The notes below the pieces were generated by a model. That model was not told where the DNA came from, did no database searches, and was given only the letters and a program-made list of their open reading frames with translations. Shown one piece after another: positions 16,903 to 27,272 of a stretch of DNA of 64,000 nucleotides (positions are counted from its first letter, which is position 1; every line of letters begins with the position of its first letter). Position numbers and translations under genes: made by a program. Source of the stretch: Oceanococcus sp. HetDA_MAG_MS8 (lineage in GTDB: Bacteria; Pseudomonadota; Gammaproteobacteria; Nevskiales; Oceanococcaceae); contig JAHCMK010000001.1 in NCBI GenBank assembly GCA_019192445.1, forward strand, positions 638,690 through 702,689, written 5' to 3'.

Positions 16903-18828
16903 TCAATCTTCAGGCACGACGATGGAAAGCAGGCCGGCAGGAACGGCGTCAATGGAGTCACGGCAGGGTTGATTGAGCAGTTCCGCGCAGCTCAAAGCGG
17001 GCGGACGCGGCTGGGCGTCTGGCAGCATGCCAAGCACCAACTTGGAGTCATACGCTCCACCCTGCCAAACCGTATTGACCGCCGGCACAGGGTTAAACAG
17101 TCCGCCCCAATCGCCGGTGAGCGCCATGGGTGCGTCTACAATCATCCTCAACGCGCTTCCACTGCGGATACGATGCGCAAAAGGGAAGACCTCCACACGC
17201 ATCAATGTGGGTTCCCCCGGCACCAAGTCCTGTACTGTTGCCTGACTGTGGTCGTGGAAAGGTCGCGTCGGTGTTGAGCGGCTCGGGACTAAGGCACGCT
17301 TAGAAGCCCGTAACCAACCTCGGGATAAATACACTTCTTGACCGTCTGCGCGGACTTCACTCAGGGTGACTTGCACGTCCGTATCCACAGCGGTGGAGCT
17401 CAGCCACAGGTCTGCACTGGCGGAGCCCAACAACTGGAGATCATCCGCCAAAGGTGGACTTGTCCATACCAGCCGACCAGCTGCCGGTGCCGGCAACCTC
17501 CACAAGGCATCCAGCGCTGCCGTACTCCCTGGAAGAGGATTCGTAGAAGAGGACAGCAGAGGATAAAGGTAATCGCGACGACCAATTGGCTGCTCAGTAG
17601 CGTCCATGCTGAGCTCGCCAGAGGAGGTCAGGTACAAGGCCACAGGCTGCGGCTTCGGCAGAGTGCGATGTTCGGTAATCCATTGAGGCTGCAGATCGCT
17701 TCGACTCACCTCGTGCAAGATCTGCAGCCGCGGCGTGTTCTCCCATCCGTTGTGAACACCGCGCAGGTAATGCTCGAAAAAGTCGATGAGCATCTGCGAA
17801 TGCAAAGGGTGGTCCCAACTGAGGTCATGGTTGCCATTACTCATCACGCTCCAGCTGCGCTTCGCATCCAGAACTTGTAACAGCCCTCCGGCTTCGAGCA
17901 GGCCCCCTAAGCGCGAACCGGTTTGCTCGTCTTGCCAGTAATTCACATTCAGCACCGGCACATCAATCTGAGCCAATGTGGCCTGTGGGCTGCGTTGGGC
18001 CCAGCCAAAGGAGCCATCAATATGGGGGCTGAGTAGACCGTCCAGAATAAAGGCCTCATAGCTAGCCGCATTCTGGATTGCATTGTTTAAGCACTCAGGA
18101 TCACCTTGGAGTGCAACCGCCGGTACAGCTAGGCGACCAGGAGCTTGTTGTTGTAGCGTGAAAAGCGTAGAAAAAGCGCCGTTGGGGATACCTCCAGGAC
18201 TTCCAACATCTCGGTATAAGTCCACAAAAACGTTCGATGGAGCAATAGCCCGCAGATGAGCGGGCTTTTGAGCCGCAACGAATAACTGCGTGATGCCCGG
18301 ATAGGAGTAGCCCATCATCCCAATCTCACCATTAGACCATGCCTGCTTTGCAGCCCACTCCACAGCCTGAGCACCATCAATGGCCCACTGAGGGTCGAAC
18401 AAAGAGAAGGCGCCGCTGGAGCAGCCGGTGCCACGAACTGAGACACCCAGCATGGTGTATCCCCTACGCATCAATGTGGCTTTGACCGCCGGTATGTTGC
18501 TGAAATAACCACCGGTACCGGCATCGTAGCCATCGTATTGAATGAGCACAGGCCCAGGTGGAGCGGCATCTGCGCGTTCCATGTGGTAACGCAGTCGCAC
18601 GCCATCCGCCAGGGAAATATATCCCTCTTCAATCTCACTCTCGCTGCCGTAATCCGGTACATCAACCCCGCTATGGGCTGCTGCGGCAACGTCAGTTGCA
18701 CCGCCGCAGGCCTGGAGAAGCAGGGCGGCTAGCAGCAGCACAACCTGCCCTATGAGACCGGCGGGAGCGCAAGAGCAACGCCAGACTCCATGGTGATCAG
18801 TCCTGAACCAGCGATCTCCCCTCAACAT
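16903..18828 (-). CDS. CocE/NonD family (peptidase S15-like) hydrolase, lipoprotein
   Basis: Alpha/beta hydrolase of 641 residues with a long leader ending LLLQAC (Cys41), so probably lipid-anchored. The catalytic domain has GYSYPG with nucleophile Ser175, an aspartate candidate in VNYWQDEQTG and a histidine in NGNHD. The C-terminal half forms the jelly-roll domain typical of CocE/X-Pro dipeptidyl peptidases (RLVWTSPPLADDLQLLGSASADLWLSSTAVDTD). Known members hydrolyse cocaine esters, X-Pro peptides or glutaryl-7-ACA; the substrate here is unknown. Confidence 0.88.
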   Translation of the reverse strand: MLRGDRWFRTDHHGVWRCSCAPAGLIGQVVLLLAALLLQACGGATDVAAAAHSGVDVPDYGSESEIEEGYISLADGVRLRYHMERADAAPPGPVLIQYDGYDAGTGGYFSNIPAVKATLMRRGYTMLGVSVRGTGCSSGAFSLFDPQWAIDGAQAVEWAAKQAWSNGEIGMMGYSYPGITQLFVAAQKPAHLRAIAPSNVFVDLYRDVGSPGGIPNGAFSTLFTLQQQAPGRLAVPAVALQGDPECLNNAIQNAASYEAFILDGLLSPHIDGSFGWAQRSPQATLAQIDVPVLNVNYWQDEQTGSRLGGLLEAGGLLQVLDAKRSWSVMSNGNHDLSWDHPLHSQMLIDFFEHYLRGVHNGWENTPRLQILHEVSRSDLQPQWITEHRTLPKPQPVALYLTSSGELSMDATEQPIGRRDYLYPLLSSSTNPLPGSTAALDALWRLPAPAAGRLVWTSPPLADDLQLLGSASADLWLSSTAVDTDVQVTLSEVRADGQEVYLSRGWLRASKRALVPSRSTPTRPFHDHSQATVQDLVPGEPTLMRVEVFPFAHRIRSGSALRMIVDAPMALTGDWGGLFNPVPAVNTVWQGGAYDSKLVLGMLPDAQPRPPALSCAELLNQPCRDSIDAVPAGLLSIVVPED

Positions 18829-18858
18829 TCAACCGACTCCCTAACTTAGGCTGTGCCC

Positions 18859-19818
18859 CTAGAGGATGTGTAGACGCTCAGCTTGATCCCCCATGGGCAC
18901 TCGGCCCGATTGCATGGCCTGCAACATATGCTCGAACACCACCCCTGGCGCGCCGGCCTCGTTCTCAATGAAATAGCTGTGGCCCTTAGGCGGGTCATAA
19001 CGCGTATTGAAATTGTCACAGTCCACCGCAAAAACATTGGACGGCGTTTTGGCCAAACTCTCCGGCCCGGTATGCCCAAGCCGTCGAGAGGCCACCTTAT
19101 TTTTGAGGTTAGACACTTTACTGGCGCGTAAGGCCAAGTCATCCGACGCAAAGTAGACCACAACGTTGCGACTCGCCTGACTAATGAGGCGTCCGTCTTG
19201 GTTCTCTTCTAATGACTCATTGACGATGTCTGCTGCCATGAGGAAGGTGTTCCTGAACAACAAGGGCACACCATTGGCGAGGTCGTAGCGATTCCAACAG
19301 GCCAGCGTTTGCCTTAACACCCGATTCCCCATGGAATGGGCCAGAACGTTAATCCGCTTAGTACAGGGTTGATCCTCGGGCTGCGCATTGCGCCAGCGCA
19401 TGAAGAACTCCAAGGCCCGCGCAAACGAAAAACCGCTCATATCCGCAGACTTTTGATCGTCCCAATAATCCTTGACGATTCCTGGGTCATCGTCACAAGG
19501 CCAAATCACAGGAATGACCTGCACGGTTTCGGGAGCGACAGCGTCGCAAAGCTGTTGTAGAGCCAAGGCCCGTGGAAAGATGGACGACTCTGGCAGGTTT
19601 GAAAAGCCGTGAATAAAAAACAGAACCTGTGCATAGGCACTGTTTTTCAATGCGCTAAGCCAAGCCTCTGAGCCCAACTCGGAGTACTCGTCTTGACCCA
19701 TTCTTTGGCAACAATAAATCGAATTAGACGGTGCGTTCTTGCGTAAGTCGAAGTGAAATGACCGCCCTTTGCGAGTCCGTATCGACCCCCTAGGCTCGCG
19801 ATTAGTGACAAACAGCAT
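18859..19818 (-). CDS. DUF900-like alpha/beta hydrolase
   Basis: Cytosolic protein of 319 residues. VLFFIHGFSN gives the oxyanion-hole HG motif and NVLAHSMGNRVLRQ the nucleophile-elbow serine (AHSMGNR). HSYFIE near the C-terminus could supply the histidine. The pattern fits the DUF900/esterase-like family, whose members are mostly uncharacterised. The start at 19818 is chosen over 19836 because AGGAGG lies six bases before it. No signal peptide is seen, unlike the surrounding genes. Confidence 0.75.
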   Translation of the reverse strand: MLFVTNREPRGSIRTRKGRSFHFDLRKNAPSNSIYCCQRMGQDEYSELGSEAWLSALKNSAYAQVLFFIHGFSNLPESSIFPRALALQQLCDAVAPETVQVIPVIWPCDDDPGIVKDYWDDQKSADMSGFSFARALEFFMRWRNAQPEDQPCTKRINVLAHSMGNRVLRQTLACWNRYDLANGVPLLFRNTFLMAADIVNESLEENQDGRLISQASRNVVVYFASDDLALRASKVSNLKNKVASRRLGHTGPESLAKTPSNVFAVDCDNFNTRYDPPKGHSYFIENEAGAPGVVFEHMLQAMQSGRVPMGDQAERLHIL

Positions 19819-19974
19819 GGTCCCCTCCTGTTTCATCAGCCGTGCTTATTCAGCACCACTTCATACTGCGCTCAAGCGCCAGGCCACGCAAGTTGCCTAG
19901 AAAGGCAAGCAAGGGATAGGAAGCGACCTCCGATCGTGCGCTGGGGATATCAAGCCGCGCGAAGCCTCATTGGC

Positions 19975-20715
19975 TCAGCGATAGTAGCGGGTCCACTGCA
20001 ATTGAACGCCAATATCGGCAGAGTCTGCCGTGCCTACAGCAATTGTCAGCGTTTGGTCCTGATGGTAGGGCAAGCCCAAAAAGATGCTGAATCGATCATC
20101 GGTCGAAGCGAACTCAGCACCTACAACGCGTTGCTCGCCCAAAGCCGTTGTGGCTCCCACAACCACTCCGGCATCAAAAAAGCCTTCGGCTCCGATAGAA
20201 GCACTGGCATATAAATCGGCTGCTCGCCCCCATTCTAGGCCCGATGCCTGGTAACGCAGATTCACATTGCCAAAAACATCAACCTTGTTGTCGTCGTCCT
20301 CGCTCAAATAGGCCACATTGAGGTTGGTGCTGGCCCACAGCCCGGGAATAAAGACAACGGGAGCACCGAGTTTCAAGCCGCTACGCAGATTGATCACCTG
20401 GTCGCTCTCCTCCAATGTGTCCTCATCAGAGATCAGCAAACCACCAAGAGCCGCCCAAAAGGCTCCATCCTCATCCGCACTGAGATGGTGAAAGGTACTC
20501 TCCCCTTGCAGACCCACGATGGCCTTATCGGTATCACGATCTGCAAGCGCCACCTCTCCACGCAATGCGGTGAGGGGCAGGGGGTGGTCCAACCCTGCAC
20601 CCAGCGAAACCGGCAGTTTGGTGCGGAAAATACTGGCCTGCGCCGGTATACACACCACGCAGGCCAGAAGAACAAGCCACAAACGCTGGTCATCATTTCG
20701 ATATCGAACCCACAT
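19975..20715 (-). CDS. Exported protein, probable outer-membrane beta-barrel
   Basis: 246 residues with a signal peptide (WLVLLACVVCIPAQAS, cleavage near AQA-S). The mature part has many short amphipathic strands and ends in a basic/aromatic tail (WTRYYR). The pattern is loosely like the YfaZ-type protein near 2 kb, but no family is confidently recognised. The gene is preceded by about 280 bases containing two hairpins that may form a structured leader. Confidence 0.65.
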   Translation of the reverse strand: MWVRYRNDDQRLWLVLLACVVCIPAQASIFRTKLPVSLGAGLDHPLPLTALRGEVALADRDTDKAIVGLQGESTFHHLSADEDGAFWAALGGLLISDEDTLEESDQVINLRSGLKLGAPVVFIPGLWASTNLNVAYLSEDDDNKVDVFGNVNLRYQASGLEWGRAADLYASASIGAEGFFDAGVVVGATTALGEQRVVGAEFASTDDRFSIFLGLPYHQDQTLTIAVGTADSADIGVQLQWTRYYR

Positions 20716-20775
20716 GAGCTAGCCCCGCATAAAAGAGCTCCATCATTAACCATCTGTGGGAATGAGAAAAGCCCC

Positions 20776-20839
20776 CGGTCGTCCCTGCAAACGCTGCGAC
20801 CGTATGTCTCAGGCGAATAGCTAGTAAAGCTCTCCTGAG
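20776..20839 (-). promoter_or_regulatory. Two-hairpin leader upstream of the beta-barrel gene
   Basis: On the minus strand, CTCAGG and CCTGAG (20834-20839 and 20808-20813) enclose an inner AGCT/AGCT pair. A second stem follows, CGGTCG with CGACCG (20797-20802 and 20776-20781), then GGGGGCTTTT. The layout resembles a 5'-leader with an attenuator-like second hairpin 60 bases before the gene. It does not match the conserved cores of the glycine, TPP or cyclic-di-GMP riboswitches that I checked by eye. Confidence 0.35.
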
Positions 20840-20944
20840 CAGCACAGCTTATCGGCGGCGCGGTTCCATGACCGATTGCAGCGCAAGCGATGACGACTCA
20901 TTCGAATCGTGAACACGCCAGTAATCTCGAGCCACATCACGCAC

Positions 20945-20974
20945 AAAAAAGCCGGCGTTGAAGCGCCGGCTTTT
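20945..20974 (-). terminator. Rho-independent terminator of the beta-helix/cytochrome gene
   Basis: AAGCCGGCG (20949-20957) pairs with CGCCGGCTT around TTGAAG, with A6 before it and TTTT after it, so it could act in both directions. It lies 20 bases past the stop of the minus-strand gene at 20994. Confidence 0.88.
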
Positions 20975-20993
20975 CTCATTGCGGAATTGGGTG

Positions 20994-23900
20994 TTAATGC
21001 CCGGCGCCAAACCCGGACAGTGGGAGAAGGTCTCCGAGGCCGCCTAAACCACCACCGCCAGTACAGGCATCTGCGTTGGGGTAGCTTTCATCCACCACAT
21101 CATTAATCCATCGAGTGACAAGCTCGAAAGCTTCCTCATGGACCACACTGCGTGCTAAAGGCGGCATACGCGCAGCCAATGTGTCCGCCTCCGGCCCCAT
21201 GCGGTAGGGAAGAATGGACTCTGGTGCATCACCGGGTACGATATCGAACTCGCGCCCACCACGACCTTCAGTGCCACTTGCCGTAGGCCCTTTACAAATG
21301 CCGTAGGTGTCGTCCACCGGACGGAAGACATCTAAGTAAAAGCCCGTGTTCTGGGCCAGGCCACGGTTGTTATGGCAATGGGCACAGTTGATTTCCAAGT
21401 AGGCTCTAACCCGGGCTTCAATATCGGCATCAGAGTCGGCCGGGAAGCCGGAATCGCCAGGCTTATTGAACACTGGCACCCGTTCAGCACCAGCAGCGTA
21501 TTGGGTCACGGGGTCCACAGCCAAGTTGCTGGGGCAGTTCCGTAAAAACCCATTCTGACACCACCAGGCCAACTGGTTGACCCCCGCCACCGGATGGCTG
21601 GCCTGCCCATTATCGAAGGGTGACTCAGACTGGTAGGGACGGTTGAGATTACGCGGCTTAGGCCCAATCGGCGCTGTTCCAGTTTCGGCGTCATCGTTGG
21701 CATGGCAGCTCATACACTGGTTGGCATTGGGGAACATGTAGGCATTGGTGGAGCCGCGATGGCGTACACCACTGTCTGCATCTTCGTAATCCCAGGACGC
21801 ACTCGCAGTACCCCCTTGCTGGGTGAGCTTGGCCACTTTACGACCGTTTTGCTCTTCCCAGATGTACTCCAGACCAGACCAATACACGCTGCCATCACGG
21901 TTTTGCCGTTTGATCAGCAGTCGTGTTTCCATGGCCGTTTCCGTACCCGCAGTCTCGTCCGGATAGGAGAAGGTTTTGGCCACGATGGTTCCCACAGGGA
22001 ACAAGATGGTGGCATTGACGTTGTCCTGACCATCACGCCAAGTCGCCTGTTTGCCTGGCGGCAAATAGGCCACGCGATACTTCACCGAAAAATCCGTGAA
22101 GAGCTTGCTGTTCAGCACAAAGGGAATACCGTCCCCATTTGGCAGACTGGTTGGGTCTTCGGGGTCAGCGAAGAGGTTGTACTGCGCCAAATCCGGACAA
22201 TTCACGGTGAAGGCCTCATGGTTGACCTCACCAGTTGCCAAGGCGGCATTGCAGAGTTTGTCGATGGTGGCCTGAGTCGGTGCTGGATCCAAATTACCCG
22301 ACCGCTCAAAGGGCGGAATCACCACCGGAGGTAGCAAGGGTAGGTTGGAGCCGTACTGCTCTACGCATTGATGCGGGCTCATATCCAGGTCGGCCGCGAA
22401 GTTGGGCAAGCTTTGAACCTGATCAATCAACACATCCGGCCCCACATTGGGGAAAGCCAGCAATAACTCTAAGCCTTCCAGACCATTGAAGTTGGCATAG
22501 GTGAGACTGTCATCGGAGAAAGTATTATTGGCATCGATGCAGGATGCCCACCATTTCGGTTTGATGCGCTCTCCGTTGTTATCGAACTTATAGGCGTTGT
22601 AGCGGCAATCCGGATTGGGGTACTGATTGCCTTGTATAGGCTTGCCATCCTCATCCTGAGGAATTGGCTGACCATCACCGTCAACAGGGTAGGGGCAGTC
22701 TTCATCGAGTTCGTCCAGATACCCGTCCCAAACGATGTGTCCGCCGCGATAACCGCCGAGTGCCGCAGCCACTTTAAGACCAACAATCATGGGGAAGGCA
22801 GAGGTCACCTGGCTGCCGCCGGTCGCCAGAATGGTAGCGAAATCTGGCTGGGGAAGGTCGTTACCATTGTCGCGGAAGGTATTGTTGAATACGTGCATAC
22901 CTTCGGTATACATATCCAGTCGTTTGTCCCCAGGCTCACCCAAAACCACGTAGCTAGTGTGCACGATACCTGCTGTGCCGTGATTCTCGAAAATGTTGTC
23001 AAAAACATCGATCTGGTCGTAGGCGAGAGTGATCATCCCAACCCCACGCGGCACGTTAGACACAATGCTGCCAGGCTCTGCGAAGTTGTAGGTGTTGTTG
23101 TTACGCGCATGGTTGCGGTACATCCGCGTCTTACTGCCATAGCGTGTGAGACCATCCAGGTCATAGACCAAGAAACCGCCAGTGTTGCACTCCGCCAAGT
23201 TGTCTACATACTCACCGCCGCGCACGTTCTCAATCTCGAAGCCAAACACGTTAAACGCAGCGCGGCTGTTACGGATGATGGCGTTATCGGTCTGACCGAC
23301 ATAAATGCCCGCATCTGAGGCGCCAACCGACTCGGTAAACTCCACCAAAATATTGTTGGAGTTCACGGGATAAATACCGTACCGGCCCGAGGCCACACTC
23401 ACGGTGTAATCCGGCGAGGTGGTGTCGGTTTCGGTGGGATTGGGGTTGGCAGGGTTGTGCCGTGCCGGGTCTGTACATGCCACATTCAACTTGTCTTTGA
23501 AGTTGCTTGCAGTCACGGTGTCTTCATCTGGCGTGTTACGGCCACTGGACCAAAAAGCCCGCACCCGTCGCAACGTGCCCCAATTCACGCCTTGAAGCTT
23601 AAAGGCATCGCCGGGGCTGTCGAGTACCGTTAGGTCCTCAACCGTGACTCCGCGAACATTCGTCGCCAAGAAGCCTTCTTGTGAACTGCTGTTTTTAAAG
23701 GAGAGGACGGTCTCATCCATCCCTTGACCTTTAACCAAGATGTCTTCGGTAGAAGATAGCTGCAGTCCGGACTCCAACTCGAAATAGCCCGCGCTGAATT
23801 CGATGACATCTCCAGGCCTGGCGTCGATGGCCGCCAGCACCATTTCGGTGGTGGCATTTGGCCCAGGCTCGATGAAGAAGGTCCGACCGGGCGAGTTATC

Positions 23901-24002
23901 GCCAGATTGTGCACCTCCACCAGAATCTTCACGGCCCGCACCTTGGCAAGCGACCAGTGCCGTACAAACAATTGCCCCTAACAAACCCAAGCTATTGCGC
24001 AT
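20994..24002 (-). CDS. Parallel beta-helix and SO2930-type diheme cytochrome c fusion lipoprotein
   Basis: Lipoprotein of 1002 residues (lipobox LVAC). Residues about 35-400 form a right-handed parallel beta-helix with repeated strand patterns (VKGQGMDETVLSFKNSS, GVTVEDLTVLDSPGDAF, NAIIRNSRAAFNVFGFEIENVRGGEYVDN). The C-terminal ~400 residues match the SO2930-type cytochrome pattern, with two haem-attachment motifs, CMSCH and CAHCH. The start at 24002 is supported by GAGGAG six bases upstream and removes 20 residues of non-signal sequence. It is probably exposed on the outer membrane and may transfer electrons or act on polysaccharide. The function is not known. Confidence 0.82.
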   Translation of the reverse strand: MRNSLGLLGAIVCTALVACQGAGREDSGGGAQSGDNSPGRTFFIEPGPNATTEMVLAAIDARPGDVIEFSAGYFELESGLQLSSTEDILVKGQGMDETVLSFKNSSSQEGFLATNVRGVTVEDLTVLDSPGDAFKLQGVNWGTLRRVRAFWSSGRNTPDEDTVTASNFKDKLNVACTDPARHNPANPNPTETDTTSPDYTVSVASGRYGIYPVNSNNILVEFTESVGASDAGIYVGQTDNAIIRNSRAAFNVFGFEIENVRGGEYVDNLAECNTGGFLVYDLDGLTRYGSKTRMYRNHARNNNTYNFAEPGSIVSNVPRGVGMITLAYDQIDVFDNIFENHGTAGIVHTSYVVLGEPGDKRLDMYTEGMHVFNNTFRDNGNDLPQPDFATILATGGSQVTSAFPMIVGLKVAAALGGYRGGHIVWDGYLDELDEDCPYPVDGDGQPIPQDEDGKPIQGNQYPNPDCRYNAYKFDNNGERIKPKWWASCIDANNTFSDDSLTYANFNGLEGLELLLAFPNVGPDVLIDQVQSLPNFAADLDMSPHQCVEQYGSNLPLLPPVVIPPFERSGNLDPAPTQATIDKLCNAALATGEVNHEAFTVNCPDLAQYNLFADPEDPTSLPNGDGIPFVLNSKLFTDFSVKYRVAYLPPGKQATWRDGQDNVNATILFPVGTIVAKTFSYPDETAGTETAMETRLLIKRQNRDGSVYWSGLEYIWEEQNGRKVAKLTQQGGTASASWDYEDADSGVRHRGSTNAYMFPNANQCMSCHANDDAETGTAPIGPKPRNLNRPYQSESPFDNGQASHPVAGVNQLAWWCQNGFLRNCPSNLAVDPVTQYAAGAERVPVFNKPGDSGFPADSDADIEARVRAYLEINCAHCHNNRGLAQNTGFYLDVFRPVDDTYGICKGPTASGTEGRGGREFDIVPGDAPESILPYRMGPEADTLAARMPPLARSVVHEEAFELVTRWINDVVDESYPNADACTGGGGLGGLGDLLPLSGFGAGH

Positions 24003-24063
24003 GGGAATCTCCTCACGTCCCGTAATCGTCCCAGTATGCCCAAATACAGTGACTGAAAACATC

Positions 24064-24108
24064 GTAAAAACTCAGCAGAGCTTGTGAAATCTCGTTCACA
24101 AGCTCTGC
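24064..24108 (-). terminator. Rho-independent terminator of the DUF6351-like gene
   Basis: A perfect 14-bp stem, GCAGAGCTTGTGAA (24075-24088) with its complement at 24095-24108, has a 6-base loop. On the minus strand it is followed by TGAGTTTTTAC. It lies about 22 bases past the stop of the gene at 24131. Confidence 0.9.
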
Positions 24109-24130
24109 CGCCGATAGCGTCAAGCCACCT

Positions 24131-26863
24131 TTACAAACCGCCGAAGCTCTCGCTCATCCACCCCAGGCCTGAGTTGGTCGGAGCTGGAGGCATCGGCTCG
24201 CCGCCATAAACCACACCTCCTTGCTCATTGGAATAGCTCATCCATGGAATGGTGCCCTGGAAAGACACACCGGGCTTGCTGTAATCACAGACCCCATCGG
24301 GGAAGATCTCGCTAAGACTCTCTAGCTGAGCTTCACTCAGCAAGGGTGGCGAACCCGGCACTGGAACTCCCTGAACATGAAGCACATAGTCCTGTGGATC
24401 TATCGCTTTGAGTTCACACTTGTTGGTATCGGTTGTAATCGCATCGCCGGCCACCATTCGCGGAGTTCCATAAACCGTCAGCAATGCCTCTGGACACAGC
24501 ACTGGCGCATCGAGGTTACCCGTACCATCCCAACAAGCATCTGCGAGTGAACTCGGTTTGTTGGCGGTGAGTTTTTGCGCCAAGGGTAGGGCACTCGTAT
24601 CGGCCTCTACCGCAGATAACCATTCGTCCATCGCGACCAAGCTGTTATAGGCGCATTGAGCATCACCAATAATTGGAACCGGGCCGCCCCAGATCACGTG
24701 GTTGTCGTGATGACCATGTTCACGATCCAAGCGTGCACGGATCGCGAAGGCGCGGTAAGCATCGTGGAATAAGCCGGGGTCTGGTCCGCGGCAATCAATG
24801 ATCGCGGTTTGGTCCAGGTTGTTTCCCACGTTAATCATGCCGCTGCGGTAGGCATTTGCCAGCGCAGGCTGTGAGGCGGGAGTGCGCTCAGTGGTGGGGC
24901 GGGTATCAATATCCAAACCGCCAACATTGCGATTGAGGTCAATGAATTGATCCGGAGTGATCTGCCCTTGCTGCAAGGCAGCCAGCCCGTACTGAACACC
25001 GACGTTATCCAAGGGGAAACCTGCAAAGCCACGTCCTGCAGCCGTTTCTGCGGCAATCCAATCCTCTGGTGGACGAGGACCAAAAACGTTGATGGAGGCG
25101 TCCACGATGGAACAACGCACACCATTCGGATTGGTCTCCGGGTGGTAGAGCTGCTCATCACTCACACCACCACAACCACTACGGTCGTCGGGAACGGCTA
25201 CATGGAACTGCGCCTGTTCACTCACCTGAGCATTGACGACAGTGACATGACCCATGACATCCGCCATCTGCGTAGGCAGCCATGGAATTCGCCCAGCGCT
25301 GAGGAAGTCGAAATAGTCGGGGGGAAACTCCTCAAAGTCGTGAATCCCAAAGTAGATCAGCAAGCCGTGATAATCCACGAACTGCGTAGCCGTACTCCAT
25401 GTGTCTGGAAAGGAGCAGGTGGGCAGGATGCCCTGGTAGATGCCTGGATAGGCATTGGCCACCCACTGCGCAGCGAGCGCGCCGCCTGAGCAGCCCGTAC
25501 CAATGGTGTACCGCAGTTCACCATACTGCTCAATTAGATGCTCTTTCGCCATCACCATAGACTCAGCCTGCAGAGGCAAATCGCAGTTGTGGCCGGAATT
25601 GTTGAGAGCCGTAGACATCACGGCATAACCTCGGCCTAAGGCATACACCGCACTATCCTCACTCAAAGGTGGCGGCCCGGAGCCCGTAATCGGATCTTCT
25701 AGTCCAGCGAAATCCAAGGGGTTGTACTTCAACACACTTGGGGCGCCACCTGTTTCGTAGTCCACGCCGCAACTGGCGCCATGGGTAATCAGTAGCTTCC
25801 CGTTGAACTGCGGCTGTGGTGCAGCGGCTGTCCAGCTCAAATTAGGCTGGTACAGCATGGCAATTTTGTATTGGTCCCGGTCCAAATAACCGATTTCGCG
25901 GCGGACAATGAAAGGCACCGTTTCGCCTGAGTCCGTCTGCGTCATTGCAACATCATCAGCTGGGTTCGCCGGGTCATAAGCCATCAGTGCATCTCCGCCT
26001 TCGGGCAGGTAATGCCAGCTAAACTCTGGGTCTTGGTTGCACTGGGCATCCACGGCCGCTGCGTTTCGACACCGCCAAGGTTGTAACTGCGGACCCGCAA
26101 ACACGGGCCCACCCTGCGGGTGATTACGTATCGTCAGCTCAGAACTTACCCCGTTCACCGCAGCGCTAAGCGTGTTGTCCCCAACGATCAGCCCATCTAG
26201 TCGAGCAATGAAGCGACCATTACCCGTGCGCACAAAGGATGAGGTCGCGTCGTCTCCGTTTAATAAAATGTCTAGCGCTTCAGGCGCAATGCCGGCTGGG
26301 GGAACTGCTTCAACTAGCACATTCCCTCCGCTGATCAAATCGGCACGATTCGAGAGCACCTTCAGCGTCGGCGGAGCTGTGGGCTGATCACAAACATCTC
26401 CAATGCCGTCTTGATCTTCATCGGCCTGACCGGGGTTACTGAGAGTGGGGCAATTATCCGTGATATCCGGAACGCCATCCCCATCGGCATCTGTTGCGCA
26501 GGCATCACCGACCCCATCTGCGTCGGAGTCGGCCTGATTCGGATTTGCGACGCTAGGGCAGTTATCCACGCCATCAGCAACACCATCTAAATCGGCATCG
26601 CTCAGCGAAGAACTGTCGCACGCATCTCCAAGGCCATCTCCATCCGCATCTGACTGGTTGCTGTTGGATGTGTTTGGACAGTTATCGGCATCATCCGAGA
26701 TGCCGTCATTATCACTGTCGGCTGTGGGTATTGGTGTTGGTGCTAGCGTAGGCGTAGCCGAGGGTTCCACTGCATTCGGCGGAGCATCATCAGTACTAGA
26801 ACCACAGCCCACCACCAGGAGGGCGATTAGGACTACCGCAGCGCCACGCTCATTCATCATCAT
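24131..26863 (-). CDS. Thrombospondin-3 repeat, DUF6351-like secreted lipoprotein
   Basis: Lipoprotein of about 910 residues; lipobox VVGC follows [16 protein letters not shown]. After a Pro/Thr linker come about four calcium-binding thrombospondin-3 repeats ([29 protein letters not shown] and relatives). The large catalytic-looking domain has [11 protein letters not shown], an elbow-like [12 protein letters not shown] and [11 protein letters not shown], resembling DUF6351 and tannase-type hydrolases. The start at 26863 is chosen because the signal peptide begins there and GGAG lies upstream; the longer frame adds 50 non-signal residues. Substrate unknown. Confidence 0.78.
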   Translation of the reverse strand: MMMNERGAAVVLIALLVVGCGSSTDDAPPNAVEPSATPTLAPTPIPTADSDNDGISDDADNCPNTSNSNQSDADGDGLGDACDSSSLSDADLDGVADGVDNCPSVANPNQADSDADGVGDACATDADGDGVPDITDNCPTLSNPGQADEDQDGIGDVCDQPTAPPTLKVLSNRADLISGGNVLVEAVPPAGIAPEALDILLNGDDATSSFVRTGNGRFIARLDGLIVGDNTLSAAVNGVSSELTIRNHPQGGPVFAGPQLQPWRCRNAAAVDAQCNQDPEFSWHYLPEGGDALMAYDPANPADDVAMTQTDSGETVPFIVRREIGYLDRDQYKIAMLYQPNLSWTAAAPQPQFNGKLLITHGASCGVDYETGGAPSVLKYNPLDFAGLEDPITGSGPPPLSEDSAVYALGRGYAVMSTALNNSGHNCDLPLQAESMVMAKEHLIEQYGELRYTIGTGCSGGALAAQWVANAYPGIYQGILPTCSFPDTWSTATQFVDYHGLLIYFGIHDFEEFPPDYFDFLSAGRIPWLPTQMADVMGHVTVVNAQVSEQAQFHVAVPDDRSGCGGVSDEQLYHPETNPNGVRCSIVDASINVFGPRPPEDWIAAETAAGRGFAGFPLDNVGVQYGLAALQQGQITPDQFIDLNRNVGGLDIDTRPTTERTPASQPALANAYRSGMINVGNNLDQTAIIDCRGPDPGLFHDAYRAFAIRARLDREHGHHDNHVIWGGPVPIIGDAQCAYNSLVAMDEWLSAVEADTSALPLAQKLTANKPSSLADACWDGTGNLDAPVLCPEALLTVYGTPRMVAGDAITTDTNKCELKAIDPQDYVLHVQGVPVPGSPPLLSEAQLESLSEIFPDGVCDYSKPGVSFQGTIPWMSYSNEQGGVVYGGEPMPPAPTNSGLGWMSESFGGL

Positions 26864-27272
26864 TAGGGTTTGTCTCCAAGGTTCTGGCGATAACCGCCAT
26901 ATCGCGCCGTTGGTCCAGGCGCGAAGTGGGCCACATACTAGCGATGTCTCCCTCACATGGCTACTCGCTCTAGCTGCCACGCTCTTGCGTTCAGGTCTTT
27001 GAGCGCGGCTCATTCACCCATTTCCGATACTTTACATAATATACATTCTGCGCAGTTCTGAATGTATGTCGAAATCGGCTACGAACAAAACCTGCAGCCA
27101 TTTTTCGCAGGCAATAGAGCCTACCTTCGTGTAAGCCGACGCCTCATTGCGATGGCAATTGATGCTTTCTTAGCAACGCGCTCAGAGCCAAAGCTAAACA
27201 GGACGCGATCACACGCAATTTCAGGCTCACGACGTAAACCTGCAGATGCGTAGCTGCAGTTGAACACCAAAC
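26864..27272. other. Intergenic region upstream of the DUF6351-like gene
   Basis: About 400 bases. The part up to 27013 is open in frame with the downstream lipoprotein gene but precedes its signal peptide. 27014-27060 is AT-rich (CTTTACATAATATACATTC) and suits a promoter. A 63-residue plus-strand frame at 27062-27253 has no ribosome-binding site and no recognisable features, so no gene is called. Confidence 0.5.
27041..27067. promoter_or_regulatory. Perfect dyad in an AT-rich promoter-like region
   Basis: ATACATTC (27041-27048) and GAATGTAT (27060-27067) are perfect complements separated by 11 bases. The centre-to-centre distance of 19 bases, close to two helical turns, suits a dimeric regulator. 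The site lies about 180 bases before the DUF6351-like gene start. The regulator is not known. Confidence 0.4.

Noticed and set aside
20776..20839. Glycine, TPP or cyclic-di-GMP riboswitch
   Set aside because: The CTGAGA and CTCAGG words look suggestive, but the other conserved cores of these riboswitches are absent.
27062..27253. 63-residue plus-strand frame
   Set aside because: Lies on the dyad and promoter-like sequence, lacks a ribosome-binding site and matches nothing recognisable.
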